A stretch of 64,000 bases of DNA from Bacillota bacterium. Lineage in GTDB: Bacteria > Bacillota > Clostridia > Acetivibrionales > JAEXSP01. The position numbers and the translations under genes are program-made. Under the pieces are notes generated by a model, which saw only the letters and a list, made by a program, of their open reading frames with translations, did not search any database and was not told the DNA's origin. The stretch lies in NCBI GenBank assembly GCA_023453795.1, contig JAEXSP010000039.1, positions 15,904-79,903 on the forward strand. Reading direction: 5' to 3'. Positions 17,966 through 26,651 of this stretch are shown here, piece after piece. The stretch's first letter is position 1; each line of letters opens with the position of its first letter.

Positions 17966-20608
17966 ATGCCAAAGTATGTTTATTTGTTCAGTGAAGGTAA
18001 TGCTTCAATGAAAAACCTTCTTGGCGGCAAAGGTGCCAATCTGGCTGAAATGACAGGTTTAGGACTTCCCGTTCCAAGAGGATTTACTGTTACCACTGAA
18101 GCATGTACAAGGTACTATGAAGACGGCAAGGTTATTGCTAAGGAAATCGAAGATGAAATCTATACAATGCTTGCGAAAACTGAGGGCATTGTCGGTAAAA
18201 AATTCGGAGATCCTTCAAATCCCTTCCTCGTATCGGTAAGATCAGGGGCAAGGGCTTCGATGCCGGGTATGATGGATACTATTCTGAATCTGGGACTCAA
18301 TGATATCGTCGTTGAAGGTCTGGCAAAGCTTACCAGTAATGAAAGATTTGCATATGACAGTTATAGAAGGTTCATTCAGATGTTCAGCGATGTAGTTATG
18401 GAAGTTGAAAAGCCGAAATTTGAAAAGATTCTGGATGCGGTAAAAGAAGAAAACGGAGCATCATATGATACAGACCTTACGGCTGCCAATCTTAAGGAAG
18501 TTGTAAAGAGATATAAGGAGTTATATAAAAAGGAAAAGGGGACTGATTTCCCTCAAGATCCTAAAGTTCAGATGATGGAAGCCATCAAAGCTGTTTTCCG
18601 TTCATGGGATAACCAAAGGGCTATCATATATAGAAGATTGAATGACATCCCGGGAGACTGGGGTACTGCAGTTAACGTTCAGGAAATGGTATACGGAAAT
18701 ATGGGAAATGATTCAGGCACGGGAGTTGCATTCACAAGAAATCCGTCAACCGGAGAAAAGAAGCTTTACGGCGAATTTCTGATGAATGCTCAGGGTGAAG
18801 ATGTTGTTGCAGGAATCAGAACTCCTCAGACAATAGATCAAATGAAAGAAATCAATGCTGAAGCATACAATCAGTTTGTTAATATTGCTGACACTCTTGA
18901 AAAGCATTACAGAGATATGCAGGATATGGAGTTCACAATTGAAAAAGGCAAGCTCTTCATGCTTCAAACCAGAAACGGAAAGAGAACTGCCGCTGCCGCA
19001 TTAAAGATAGCTGTTGACCTTGTAAATGAGGGTATGGCTACCAAGGAAGAAGCGGTATTGAAGGTTGATCCGAAGCAGTTGGATGCTTTACTGCACCCCA
19101 ATTTCGAACCCAAGGCGCTAAAAGCTGCAGTTCCTGTGGCTAAAGGGCTTCCGGCTTCGCCAGGAGCAGCAACCGGTAAAGTATACTTTGAAGCGGAAGA
19201 TGCAGTCGAAGCTGTAAAGAACGGTGAAAAGAAGGTAATACTTGTCAGACTTGAAACTTCACCTGAAGATATCGAAGGCATGCATGTATCACAGGGCATA
19301 TTGACAGGACGCGGCGGTATGACTTCTCATGCGGCTGTTGTTGCGCGCGGCATGGGCACCTGTTGTGTAGCAGGCTGCAGCGAAGTAAAAATCAATGAGG
19401 AAGAAAAATACTTCCTTGATAAGAATGGAAAGAGATACAACGAGGGTGACTGGATATCCCTTGACGGTTCTTCAGGAAATGTCTATGGGACTCAGCTTCC
19501 TACAATTGATCCTGAAATGACGGGCGATTTTGCAATTCTGATGGGTTGGGCTGATGAAATAAGGACCCTAAAGGTCAGAACAAATGCCGATACTCCTAAG
19601 GATGCTGCTCAAGCCATGAAGTTCGGTGCAGAAGGAATAGGCCTCTGCCGTACTGAGCACATGTTCTTCGAGCCTGACAGAATCCCTGCAATGAGAGAAA
19701 TGATCGTTGCAAGGACTGAAGATCAAAGGAGAAAAGCACTTGACAAGCTTCTTCCAATGCAGAGAAGCGATTTCGAAGGCTTGTTCACGGAAATGAAGGG
19801 CTATCCTGTAACCATCAGGTTCCTGGATCCTCCTCTCCATGAATTCCTCCCACAGGCAGATCAAGACATTGCTACTCTTGCAAAAGAGATGGGAATGACA
19901 TTCGAAGAACTCAAGGGAATTGTTGCGGATCTGCATGAATTTAATCCTATGATGGGGCATAGAGGCTGCCGTCTTGCTGTTACTTATCCTGAAATTGCTG
20001 AAATGCAGACAAGAGCTGTCATAGAGGCTGCAATCAATGTTAATGCAAAAGGTATGCATGTTATACCTGAAATCATGATTCCATTGGTCGGAGAAGTAAA
20101 AGAATTAAAATATGTAAAGGATGTAGTGGTTAAAACAGCAGACGAAGTTATCGCTAAAGCAGGCGTCAAGCTCACTTACAAGGTTGGAACCATGATAGAA
20201 ATACCGAGAGCTGCCTTAACTGCAGATGACATAGCTAAGGAAGCTGAGTTCTTCTCGTTCGGTACAAACGACTTGACTCAGATGACCTTCGGCTTCAGCC
20301 GTGATGATGCAGGCAAGTTCCTTGATGCATATTACACAAAGAAGATTTATGAGTCTGATCCGTTTGCAAGACTTGACCAGATAGGCGTAGGCAAGCTCGT
20401 TAAGATGGCTGCTGAGCTTGGCAAGAAGACAAGACCTGACATCAAACTCGGTATCTGCGGGGAACACGGCGGAGATCCTTCATCAGTAGAATTCTGCCAC
20501 AAAATAGGTTTGAACTATGTGTCATGTTCGCCTTTCCGCGTGCCGATAGCAAGACTTGCTGCAGCACAGGCTGCAATCAAGAAAGAGGGAGACCTCGGAC
20601 AGAAATAA
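17966..20608 (+). CDS. ppdK: Pyruvate, phosphate dikinase
   Basis: An 880-residue PPDK. The N-terminal ATP-grasp nucleotide domain starts KYVYLFSEGNASMKNLLGGKGANLAEM. The central phosphohistidine domain has the catalytic His in GRGGMTSHAAVVARG near residue 455, and the C-terminal PEP/pyruvate TIM barrel has SFGTNDLTQMT near 767 and GICGEHGGDP near 830. It interconverts PEP, AMP and PPi with pyruvate, ATP and Pi. In cellulolytic clostridia it supplies part of the PEP-to-pyruvate flux. GGAGG at 17952-17956 precedes the ATG; a terminator follows. Confidence 0.98.
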   Translation: MPKYVYLFSEGNASMKNLLGGKGANLAEMTGLGLPVPRGFTVTTEACTRYYEDGKVIAKEIEDEIYTMLAKTEGIVGKKFGDPSNPFLVSVRSGARASMPGMMDTILNLGLNDIVVEGLAKLTSNERFAYDSYRRFIQMFSDVVMEVEKPKFEKILDAVKEENGASYDTDLTAANLKEVVKRYKELYKKEKGTDFPQDPKVQMMEAIKAVFRSWDNQRAIIYRRLNDIPGDWGTAVNVQEMVYGNMGNDSGTGVAFTRNPSTGEKKLYGEFLMNAQGEDVVAGIRTPQTIDQMKEINAEAYNQFVNIADTLEKHYRDMQDMEFTIEKGKLFMLQTRNGKRTAAAALKIAVDLVNEGMATKEEAVLKVDPKQLDALLHPNFEPKALKAAVPVAKGLPASPGAATGKVYFEAEDAVEAVKNGEKKVILVRLETSPEDIEGMHVSQGILTGRGGMTSHAAVVARGMGTCCVAGCSEVKINEEEKYFLDKNGKRYNEGDWISLDGSSGNVYGTQLPTIDPEMTGDFAILMGWADEIRTLKVRTNADTPKDAAQAMKFGAEGIGLCRTEHMFFEPDRIPAMREMIVARTEDQRRKALDKLLPMQRSDFEGLFTEMKGYPVTIRFLDPPLHEFLPQADQDIATLAKEMGMTFEELKGIVADLHEFNPMMGHRGCRLAVTYPEIAEMQTRAVIEAAINVNAKGMHVIPEIMIPLVGEVKELKYVKDVVVKTADEVIAKAGVKLTYKVGTMIEIPRAALTADDIAKEAEFFSFGTNDLTQMTFGFSRDDAGKFLDAYYTKKIYESDPFARLDQIGVGKLVKMAAELGKKTRPDIKLGICGEHGGDPSSVEFCHKIGLNYVSCSPFRVPIARLAAAQAAIKKEGDLGQK

Positions 20609-20639
20609 GAAAAGATTACACGGTTGACAGATACAAGAC

Positions 20640-20664
20640 GGGAGCTCGAAAGAGCTCCCTTTTT
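20640..20664 (+). terminator. Rho-independent terminator after ppdK
   Basis: GGGAGCTC (20640-20647), GAAA tetraloop, GAGCTCCC (20652-20659), then TTTTT. A textbook intrinsic terminator. Confidence 0.95.
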
Positions 20665-20783
20665 GTGGTTGGAGTATTTAAAGTATGTCAGTATTGTGCT
20701 ATATAAAATCTAATTAATGATCGAAATTCTAAGAAAAGAGTATTATACTAAAGCAGTAAATATCTATTCCAAGGAGGGCCTTT

Positions 20784-21024
20784 ATGCCAAACCCTTATCT
20801 TCCAAGCTGGGAGTATGTTCCGGACGGAGAGCCCAGAATATTCGGTGACCGTGTTTTTATATACGGTTCGCATGACACTGCAGGGTCTGATAAATTCTGC
20901 GATTAGATCAAAAATTCATATTCTCATAGACAACTATGAAATCGGGGAAGAAATAGGCTCCTGTGATGTTGGTACAGATGATGGGATTGTATCTGCAATC
21001 GTAAATAATGTTACAAATATCTAA
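20784..21024 (+). pseudogene. Remnant of a family 43 glycoside hydrolase gene
   Basis: AAGGAGGG at 20771-20778 and an ATG at 20784 open a 40-codon frame starting MPNPYLPSWEYVPDGEPR and reaching the YGSHD motif, then TAG at 20904. This is the canonical N-terminus of GH43-type arabinosidase/xylosidase proteins, cut off before the catalytic blades are complete. A second open stretch in another frame (to TAA at 21024) reads IGEEIGSCDV, which looks like a piece of a C-terminal CBM6-type domain. A large internal deletion of a GH43-CBM gene would explain both. The CBM part is a tentative reading. Confidence 0.7.
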
Positions 21025-21027
21025 TTG

Positions 21028-21060
21028 GGCCGGTAGTGCAATCCCGGCCTTCTCTTATTT
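21028..21060 (+). terminator. Likely terminator of the decayed GH43 gene
   Basis: GGCCGG (21028-21033) pairs with CCGGCC (21044-21049), followed by TTCTCTTATTTTTT. It ends at the stop codon of the convergent WG-repeat gene. Confidence 0.6.
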
Positions 21061-22587
21061 TTTCCTGACAATGACAGCTCCGTATTTACCATGCTCAATA
21101 AATGTAAAAACAGTACAAGAATCTGACAGCACAGCGTTATTAACCGTTAGTATATTATAGCTTTTTTTGGTGATCGCATTACCGTCTGTGTCATACAGCC
21201 GGGCGGAAGAATTTTTATAAGCACATATGATACTGTTGCTGATCCTGATATCAGAATAAACGGGTTTGAGAATAATTCTCCCTTTAGAATCCAAAACCCC
21301 GTATTTGCTTCCAAGCCTGATAATGTACAATTTATTCGAAAAATCTTTAGTAATTAAATCATAACCTGGTTTTACAATATACCTTCCTTTTGTATTTATG
21401 ATACCGTATTTGCCGTTTTGCACCACGATTGCATTGCCGAAGGTAAAATCGGAATCCAAACCGGAGGTTGTATTGAATTCAGCCGGAATGACACGATTAT
21501 TTTTACTGTTTATATATCCGATTTTACCCTTGATGAGGATGTAAGCCAAACCATTATAAAAGGATCCCATTCTATCATACTGTGGGTTGATAATAAAACG
21601 GCCTGTTTTATTAACAGCCCCCCATTTATTGTCTTTGCAGATGGTATAATAGCCATCAGGGGATATTGCATTTATAACATTATATGGAGCTGCTTCTAGT
21701 ACTACTTTCATAGCACTGTTGAGCAGGCCTGTCATATTATTCAGCGAGAACCAGGCAATGTCGCTTTTGTCGAATTCGCCAATGTTATCATAACTGGGTT
21801 TTAAAACTACACCCTTGATGGTTGCCAGGCCCATTTTATGATCTTTTACAAAAGCAGCAAAACCATTTTTTGATGAATAAGCCGCATCAAACATAGGCGG
21901 GATTATTTCCCGGCCAGCCTTATCAATATATCCCCATTTTCCGGATATGTCTTTCACAGGTGCAATCCCATCGGCAAAGCTTACCTGTATCTCATTTTCA
22001 TCACCGGTAGTATATCCGATCTGTGCATACTTCGGCTCAAGAATCCAGGTACCCTTTTTATTGATTAACCCCCATTTGTCTTTTATACATACAGGAGCAA
22101 TGCCATCTATAAAATCAAATGCTTTGTCATATTTTACAGAAATAACTTCTTTACCGGAGGTGTTAATGAATCCGGACTTATTCATACGCTTTACACATGC
22201 AAGTCCGCAGCTAAAACTGCTTAAAGAATCATATCCGGTTTTGGCTATTACTTTTCCTTTATAATTAATAAGGCCATACTTTTTGTTTTTCTTAACCGAT
22301 ACAAAACCGTCCTGATAATTGAGGATATCTTCATAAACAGCATCTGCAATGACTTTACCCGCTTCATTAATAACACCGTAATACTTGCCTTTTCGGAATT
22401 TGAACAAAGGTGTTTTTGAGGTTGAATTATCCGGTTTTGCATTGACTAACGGCCACAGATTTTGATACTTTGCACTTATGACCTTTACATTTGAGTAATT
22501 GTCGGAAGCTGAGTCGGAAGCTGAGCTGCAGCTGCAGAAGGATAAAGAAAGCAAAGCGGCTATAATAAAGTATATAAGTTTTTTCAT
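21055..22587 (-). CDS. WG-repeat (KWG) lipoprotein
   Basis: A 510-residue protein with an N-terminal lipoprotein-type signal (KKLIYFIIAALLSLSFCSCSS; hydrophobic core then Cys) and about ten WG/KWG repeats of the form x-K-x-G-[YVL]-I-[ND]-x-x-G-[KR]-x-[IV]-I-x-x-x-Y-D. The frame extends upstream to 22641, but GGAGGG just before 22587 and the signal peptide fix the ATG at 22587. WG repeats are common in clostridial and Bacteroidota surface proteins of unknown role. It should be anchored to the outer face of the membrane. Confidence 0.85.
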   Translation of the reverse strand: MKKLIYFIIAALLSLSFCSCSSASDSASDNYSNVKVISAKYQNLWPLVNAKPDNSTSKTPLFKFRKGKYYGVINEAGKVIADAVYEDILNYQDGFVSVKKNKKYGLINYKGKVIAKTGYDSLSSFSCGLACVKRMNKSGFINTSGKEVISVKYDKAFDFIDGIAPVCIKDKWGLINKKGTWILEPKYAQIGYTTGDENEIQVSFADGIAPVKDISGKWGYIDKAGREIIPPMFDAAYSSKNGFAAFVKDHKMGLATIKGVVLKPSYDNIGEFDKSDIAWFSLNNMTGLLNSAMKVVLEAAPYNVINAISPDGYYTICKDNKWGAVNKTGRFIINPQYDRMGSFYNGLAYILIKGKIGYINSKNNRVIPAEFNTTSGLDSDFTFGNAIVVQNGKYGIINTKGRYIVKPGYDLITKDFSNKLYIIRLGSKYGVLDSKGRIILKPVYSDIRISNSIICAYKNSSARLYDTDGNAITKKSYNILTVNNAVLSDSCTVFTFIEHGKYGAVIVRKK

Positions 22588-22668
22588 ATAAATTCCCTCC
22601 GATTTCAGATAAATTGTAACTCTGAAATTTAAGGGTGTCAATGGTTTAGCCGGAAAATGATGTAAGAG

Positions 22669-23550
22669 TTAATCAATGTCGGCTATAGGCTGGTAAACAT
22701 CCAGCTCACAGTAATTATCCTTGCACAGGGAGGTATCTATGTATTCGAACCTGAAAGTATCCGCAAACTTATAGCCGGACTGGAAAATCCATTTGGAATA
22801 CATATGGACGAGAAGACGGCCGACTTGCCTTCCGTTTATGTCATCCGGACGGAAAAAGCCTACAAATCTGAATACAACATACTTATGAGCCGGTATTGCA
22901 ATGCCGGCCATGCCATCGGGTACTGCCGACAAATCGGAGACTTCAATAGAAGGAACATAGTAAATGAAGCCTTCTTTATTTCTGCTCCAGTCAGTGTATC
23001 CGAAGTAGACGTTAGGATTCGCAGGGTTCGTTATCTTGTCCCTGCAGTTATAAAAGAAGTCTCTTCCAAAGCGGTTTGCGGTACGGTCTCCCGACTTGCT
23101 GTAAATGGTATGCTGATTACCGGCAAGGAAAAATTTCTGCCTGAAGACGAAGAAAGGCTTGTAAGTAACTGAATTGTTGACAGAAAGGAACTCGTTAATA
23201 TTAATCTTTTCCTTTATGATGAGGGATATCCTATCATTCCTTACTTTCAGGGGAGTATAGCCGAATTTCTTTCTGAAAGCCCTTATATATGACTGCTCAT
23301 ATTCGAAGCCATAATCAAAAGCGATATCTATCATTCTTTCGTTTGTATTTACAAGCTCGTTTATGCTAGAAGTCAATTTCCTTGACTGGATATAATCCAT
23401 TAGGGACTCGCCGGTCAGTGCCTTGAACATCCTGTGCAGATGGTATTTTGACATGCCTGTATGTTCTGCAATATCATCAAGGGATATTCTGTTATGGAGA
23501 TTGTCTTCTATATAATTAATACATGTTCCTATTGAATCCTTGATATTCAA
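22669..23550 (-). CDS. AraC-family regulator with GyrI-like effector domain
   Basis: A 293-residue protein. Two helix-turn-helix motifs occupy about residues 10-105 (SLDDIAEHTGMSKYHLHRMFKALTGESL and the AFRKKFGYTPLKVR ending). A C-terminal GyrI/SOUL-like small-molecule-binding domain of about 160 residues follows (GMAGIAIPAHKYVVFRFVG). This is the Rob/MarA-like arrangement. An ATG at 23613 is in frame, but TTGGAGGT just upstream of a TTG at 23550 fits the usual N-terminus better. It lies downstream of fabF on the same strand, separated by a strong hairpin. Confidence 0.85.
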   Translation of the reverse strand: MNIKDSIGTCINYIEDNLHNRISLDDIAEHTGMSKYHLHRMFKALTGESLMDYIQSRKLTSSINELVNTNERMIDIAFDYGFEYEQSYIRAFRKKFGYTPLKVRNDRISLIIKEKININEFLSVNNSVTYKPFFVFRQKFFLAGNQHTIYSKSGDRTANRFGRDFFYNCRDKITNPANPNVYFGYTDWSRNKEGFIYYVPSIEVSDLSAVPDGMAGIAIPAHKYVVFRFVGFFRPDDINGRQVGRLLVHMYSKWIFQSGYKFADTFRFEYIDTSLCKDNYCELDVYQPIADID

Positions 23551-23588
23551 TTGCGCAAGACCTCCAAGTACAGTATGATTCCGGTACC

Positions 23589-23618
23589 AAGCATTGCCCT
23601 GCATTAAGGGCAATGCTT
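23589..23618 (-). terminator. Strong hairpin between fabF and the AraC-type gene
   Basis: AAGCATTGCCCT (23589-23600) and AGGGCAATGCTT (23607-23618) form a perfect 12-bp stem with a 6-base loop, extendable imperfectly through GGTACC/GGTAAC. It lacks a T-run on the minus strand, so it may be a terminator without a strong U-tract or a folded leader of the AraC-type gene. Confidence 0.45.
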
Positions 23619-23638
23619 AGGTAACGGGTGACTAATAT

Positions 23639-24883
23639 TTATTTGCCTGGTTTGTAGGCTTTTAAAACTATCGATGCATTATGCCCGCCAAACCCCAAAG
23701 AATTTGACATTGCATAAGTTATATCAGCTTTTCTTCCTGTATTGGGCACATAATCGAGATCACAATCCGGATCAGGTGTATTATAGTTAACCGTAGGGGG
23801 CAGAAAACCATCCTTAAGTGCTGAAGCAGTAATTATGGCTTCTATTGCGCCTGCAGCTCCCAAAAGGTGTCCGGTCATCGACTTGGTTGAACTGACGGAC
23901 AACTTATAGGCATGTTCGCCGAATACAGTCTTTATTGCAGCTGTTTCATTCTTATCATTAAGTTCAGTTGAGGTTCCGTGAGCATTTATATATTCTATAT
24001 CCTCTGGTTTTATTCCTGCATCTGCAACAGCGAGCTTCATACATCTTGCTCCGCCTTCACCGCCTTCAGCAGGAGCGGTAATATGAAAAGCATCATTTGT
24101 ACAACCGTAACCTATAACCTCAGCAATGATATCTGCACCTCTTTCAAGGGCATGATTAAGCTCCTCAAGAATCATGACTCCTGCACCTTCTCCTATGATG
24201 AAACCGTCTCTTGCCGCATCGAAAGGTCTGCTTGCGGTAGAGGGATCAAGACTCGTAGTCATGGTTTTATTTGCACAGAAGCCTGCTAATGCCAGTCTGG
24301 TAATGGGGGCTTCCGCACCACCGGCAATCATTACATCCGCATCGTTACGCTGAATTACCTTGAAGGCGTCACCGATTGCATTGGTTGAGGTTGCGCAGGC
24401 AGTGATAACACACTCGTTGAAGCCTTTGGCACCAAAACGTATTGCTATAAGCCCACTGGCCATATTGGCTATCATCATAGGTACGAAAAATGGGCTTACT
24501 CTGCCCGGTCCCTTTTCGTTAAGAACATCATGCTGGCTCTCAAGAGTCTCAATTCCTCCTATGCCTGAGCCCATAATAACACCGACACGTTCCATATCAA
24601 CAAGATTAAAATCCAGTGAAGAAGCATTGACAGCCATTTGGGCGGCAGTAACGGAATATTGCGAAAACCTGTCCATTCGCCTGACTTCTTTCTTATCAAT
24701 ATATTCTCCAGGATTAAAGTCTTTTATTTCTGCTCCCACTTTTGTAGGCATATCGGAAACATCAACCCTTTCAATCAAGCTGATTCCTGATTGAGCGTTT
24801 TTTACGGAATTCCAAAGTTTATCAGCACCGTTCCCGAATGAAGTAACTGCCCCCATACCTGTTATTACAACTCGTCTGTTCAT
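23639..24883 (-). CDS. fabF: 3-oxoacyl-[ACP] synthase II
   Basis: A 414-residue condensing enzyme with the Cys-His-His triad: Cys in VITACATSTNAIGDAF near residue 164, His in NAHGTSTELND near 304 and His in STKSMTGHLLGAAGAIE near 341. It condenses malonyl-ACP with acyl-ACP in fatty acid elongation. It stands alone here, away from any other fab gene. No FapR-like palindrome was found upstream. Confidence 0.96.
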   Translation of the reverse strand: MNRRVVITGMGAVTSFGNGADKLWNSVKNAQSGISLIERVDVSDMPTKVGAEIKDFNPGEYIDKKEVRRMDRFSQYSVTAAQMAVNASSLDFNLVDMERVGVIMGSGIGGIETLESQHDVLNEKGPGRVSPFFVPMMIANMASGLIAIRFGAKGFNECVITACATSTNAIGDAFKVIQRNDADVMIAGGAEAPITRLALAGFCANKTMTTSLDPSTASRPFDAARDGFIIGEGAGVMILEELNHALERGADIIAEVIGYGCTNDAFHITAPAEGGEGGARCMKLAVADAGIKPEDIEYINAHGTSTELNDKNETAAIKTVFGEHAYKLSVSSTKSMTGHLLGAAGAIEAIITASALKDGFLPPTVNYNTPDPDCDLDYVPNTGRKADITYAMSNSLGFGGHNASIVLKAYKPGK

Positions 24884-25006
24884 ATTGCCTCCCGATTATT
24901 TTATATTTTTACTATCTCCAGCACAATATGGTTTCTCAATTATTTATTTTTACAATATCATAGGAAAAAAAAGAAAAATGAACCGATGTTGCTTTTTTAT
25001 ATTTCA

Positions 25007-25035
25007 TTGACAATTTTAGTCATCTGATTTAATAT
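25007..25035 (+). promoter_or_regulatory. Promoter for the small ORF at 25222; long leader
   Basis: TTGACA (25007-25012), a 17-base spacer and TAATAT (25030-25035). The transcript would carry an untranslated leader of about 180 bases before the TTG at 25222, including GCCCTTTTGCCTTAGGGT, which could fold. The leader matches no riboswitch class I know. The rest of the 24884-25221 gap has no gene. Confidence 0.6.
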
Positions 25036-25221
25036 AAGATTAACGGTTCTGTATTACACTATCAATTTCCTGTATCCAATAATTTCAAAATTGATAAAGG
25101 TAAGGATAATAGTTATGAGTAAGTGAAGGCGCGATTGGTGTCAGGTAGCCCTTTTGCCTTAGGGTTGTAAGAATGAGTCATTTTTGTATAGAACTGTTTT
25201 ATTGAGGAGGTGGTAAATACT

Positions 25222-25443
25222 TTGGTTAAGAGTATTATCAGAATGAATCAGAATATCCTTGAGGTGCTGATAAAGGAATATGGTTCAGGCAAGATTGACA
25301 AGTATGTTTTTCAGGCTCACTCACAAATCAAACTCCAATTTCTTAAAAGTCACACCAATTATATCAATGAATCAAGTCTTAAAAGCTCAATCGAAAAAAC
25401 TATAAATTCTTGTGAAGCGATATTTAGGCAAGGAATCAATTGA
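25222..25443 (+). CDS. Small hypothetical protein (73 aa)
   Basis: A 73-residue, mostly helical, soluble-looking protein (VKSIIRMNQNILEVLIKEYG, then KIDKYVFQAHSQIKLQFL). It has no signal peptide, membrane segment or known motif, and I do not recognise a family. GAGGAGGTGG at 25204-25213 is a very strong ribosome binding site and sets a TTG start at 25222. A GTG at 25210 would overlap the Shine-Dalgarno sequence. It has its own promoter and long leader. Confidence 0.6.
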   Translation: MVKSIIRMNQNILEVLIKEYGSGKIDKYVFQAHSQIKLQFLKSHTNYINESSLKSSIEKTINSCEAIFRQGIN

Positions 25444-25650
25444 TTCAGTAAAAATTAATTTTGATTTATAACTCAAAGCCTTCAATATGCAAGCATTCGG
25501 ACATTACAGAACCTGATTTGCTTTTGAAATCCGGGGCTGAAAAATTAAAATTGGGTTGTAATGGAGGATTCAGTCGGACTTTTAACTATAGACTACGCTT
25601 GGTTATATTTTTGTATAAAAAATACTATTACAAATACTATTACAAATCTC

Positions 25651-25679
25651 TTGCATTAATCAATTAACCATGCTATAAT
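25651..25679 (+). promoter_or_regulatory. Promoter of tRNA-Gln
   Basis: TTGCAT (25651-25656), a 17-base spacer and TATAAT (25674-25679), the latter preceded by TG as an extended -10. The tRNA begins 18 bases after the -10 box. Just upstream, ATACTATTACAA is tandemly duplicated (about 25622-25646). The remaining 25444-25620 stretch shows no gene. Confidence 0.75.
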
Positions 25680-25697
25680 ACTCCTTGTCAAATTTAT

Positions 25698-25771
25698 TGC
25701 GGGATTGTGTAATGGTAGCACTACTGACTCTGGATCAGTCTGTGAGGGTTCAAATCCTTCTCCCGCAGCCA
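25698..25771 (+). tRNA. tRNA-Gln (anticodon CTG)
   Basis: A 74-nt cloverleaf. The acceptor stem TGCGGGA (25698-25704) pairs with TCCCGCA (25761-25767), followed by discriminator G and an encoded CCA (25769-25771). Anticodon stem ACTGA/TCAGT encloses loop CTCTGGA with anticodon CTG at 25730-25732. The T-loop reads GGTTCAAATCC. It reads CAG codons, and glutamine is also the identity expected from the U-A-type first acceptor pair. Confidence 0.95.
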
Positions 25772-25784
25772 AATGATTTTAATA

Positions 25785-25825
25785 CAATGAAAACCTCTTG
25801 AATTCAAGAGGTTTTCATTGTTGTT
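25785..25825 (+). terminator. Terminator after tRNA-Gln (36-bp perfect palindrome)
   Basis: CAATGAAAACCTCTTGAA (25785-25802) is followed immediately by its exact complement TTCAAGAGGTTTTCATTG (25803-25820), then TTGTT. The 18-bp arms are longer than needed for a terminator. Confidence 0.8.
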
Positions 25826-25853
25826 AGGGGAAAATTGTAGTTTGATTTTGTTA

Positions 25854-26021
25854 ATGGGCTACCAATTAAAGGGAAAAATGCACACCTACCAATCCGGATT
25901 CTTTGAGTTCTCTGGCGGATGTTTAGACATATTCTGGTGCGGTACAGGGCGAGATTTAGACGAAATCCCTTGTTTATGTGGCGTGAAACCAATATTATTA
26001 TTGATATGGACTATTTATTAA
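25854..26021 (+). pseudogene. Possible protein-coding remnant before the GNAT gene
   Basis: An open frame from an ATG at 25854 (or 25878) reads MHTYQSGFFEF, then LDIFWCGTGRDLDEIPCLCG, and ends with a hydrophobic tail at the TAA at 26019. The central part looks like real protein rather than random translation, but there is no clear ribosome binding site and the end looks frayed. I do not recognise the family. It may be a fragment of a gene lost by deletion. Confidence 0.25.
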
Positions 26022-26037
26022 GAAATGAGGGATGACC

Positions 26038-26583
26038 ATGGTTATGATTCAATCAGAGCGTCTCAATTTTAGGAAGATTGAAGACAGTGATTTTGATGCT
26101 ATCGCGAAAATAATGCGGGATGCAGGTGTCCAAAAAGTATGGGAACATTATTTTTCTGATGACGACGTAAGTACTTGGATAGCCCAAAGAAAAAAAGGCT
26201 ATGAAAATAATGGGATAGACTATTTGCTGGCCGTCAACAAGCTCTCGCAGGAAATTGTCGGGCAAGTCGGACTTTTGAAAGAGGACATAGATTGCAAAGA
26301 AACTTGGGGAATTGGATATATTTTGTTAGGCCAGTACTATGGAAATGGATATGCTACCGAAGGAGCCAAAGCCATGGCAGATTATGCGTTTAATATACTA
26401 AAAGCCCCTAAGGTTGTTTGCGATATAAGACCGATGAATAAGCCTTCCATCGCGGTTGCCAGAAGACTTGGCATGATTGAAACGGGCATGTTCATAAAGC
26501 ATTATCATGGAATGGAAATGCCGCATCTGATTTTTGAGCTAAATAAAAGCATTAGTAGGTTGACAGAGCAAGTTGGATGTTAG
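26038..26583 (+). CDS. GNAT-family N-acetyltransferase (RimJ/RimL-like)
   Basis: A 181-residue GNAT protein (Acetyltransf_3 type). It has ERLNFRKIEDSDFDAIAKIM at the N-terminus, the acetyl-CoA-binding stretch WGIGYILLGQYYGNGYATEG near residue 95, and the MNKPSIAVARRLGM motif near 137. The substrate is unknown; relatives acetylate ribosomal protein N-termini or small molecules. GAGGG at 26027-26031 is too close to the ATG at 26032, so 26038 is preferred. A 70-base tail precedes the broken genes downstream. Confidence 0.85.
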   Translation: MVMIQSERLNFRKIEDSDFDAIAKIMRDAGVQKVWEHYFSDDDVSTWIAQRKKGYENNGIDYLLAVNKLSQEIVGQVGLLKEDIDCKETWGIGYILLGQYYGNGYATEGAKAMADYAFNILKAPKVVCDIRPMNKPSIAVARRLGMIETGMFIKHYHGMEMPHLIFELNKSISRLTEQVGC

Positions 26584-26651
26584 CATAAAACGAGCTTTAT
26601 GAAGCAAATAATAGAAATTGAAGTACGCATAATATGATAAGGCAAGCATAC

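Noticed and set aside
24884..25006. FapR operator upstream of fabF
   Set aside because: No palindrome resembling TTAGTACC-type sites was seen; the fabF upstream region is plain AT-rich sequence.
25622..25646. CRISPR-like short repeats (ATACTATTACAA twice)
   Set aside because: Only two directly adjacent 12-base copies with no spacers and no cas genes; a simple tandem duplication. No CRISPR array was seen in the window.
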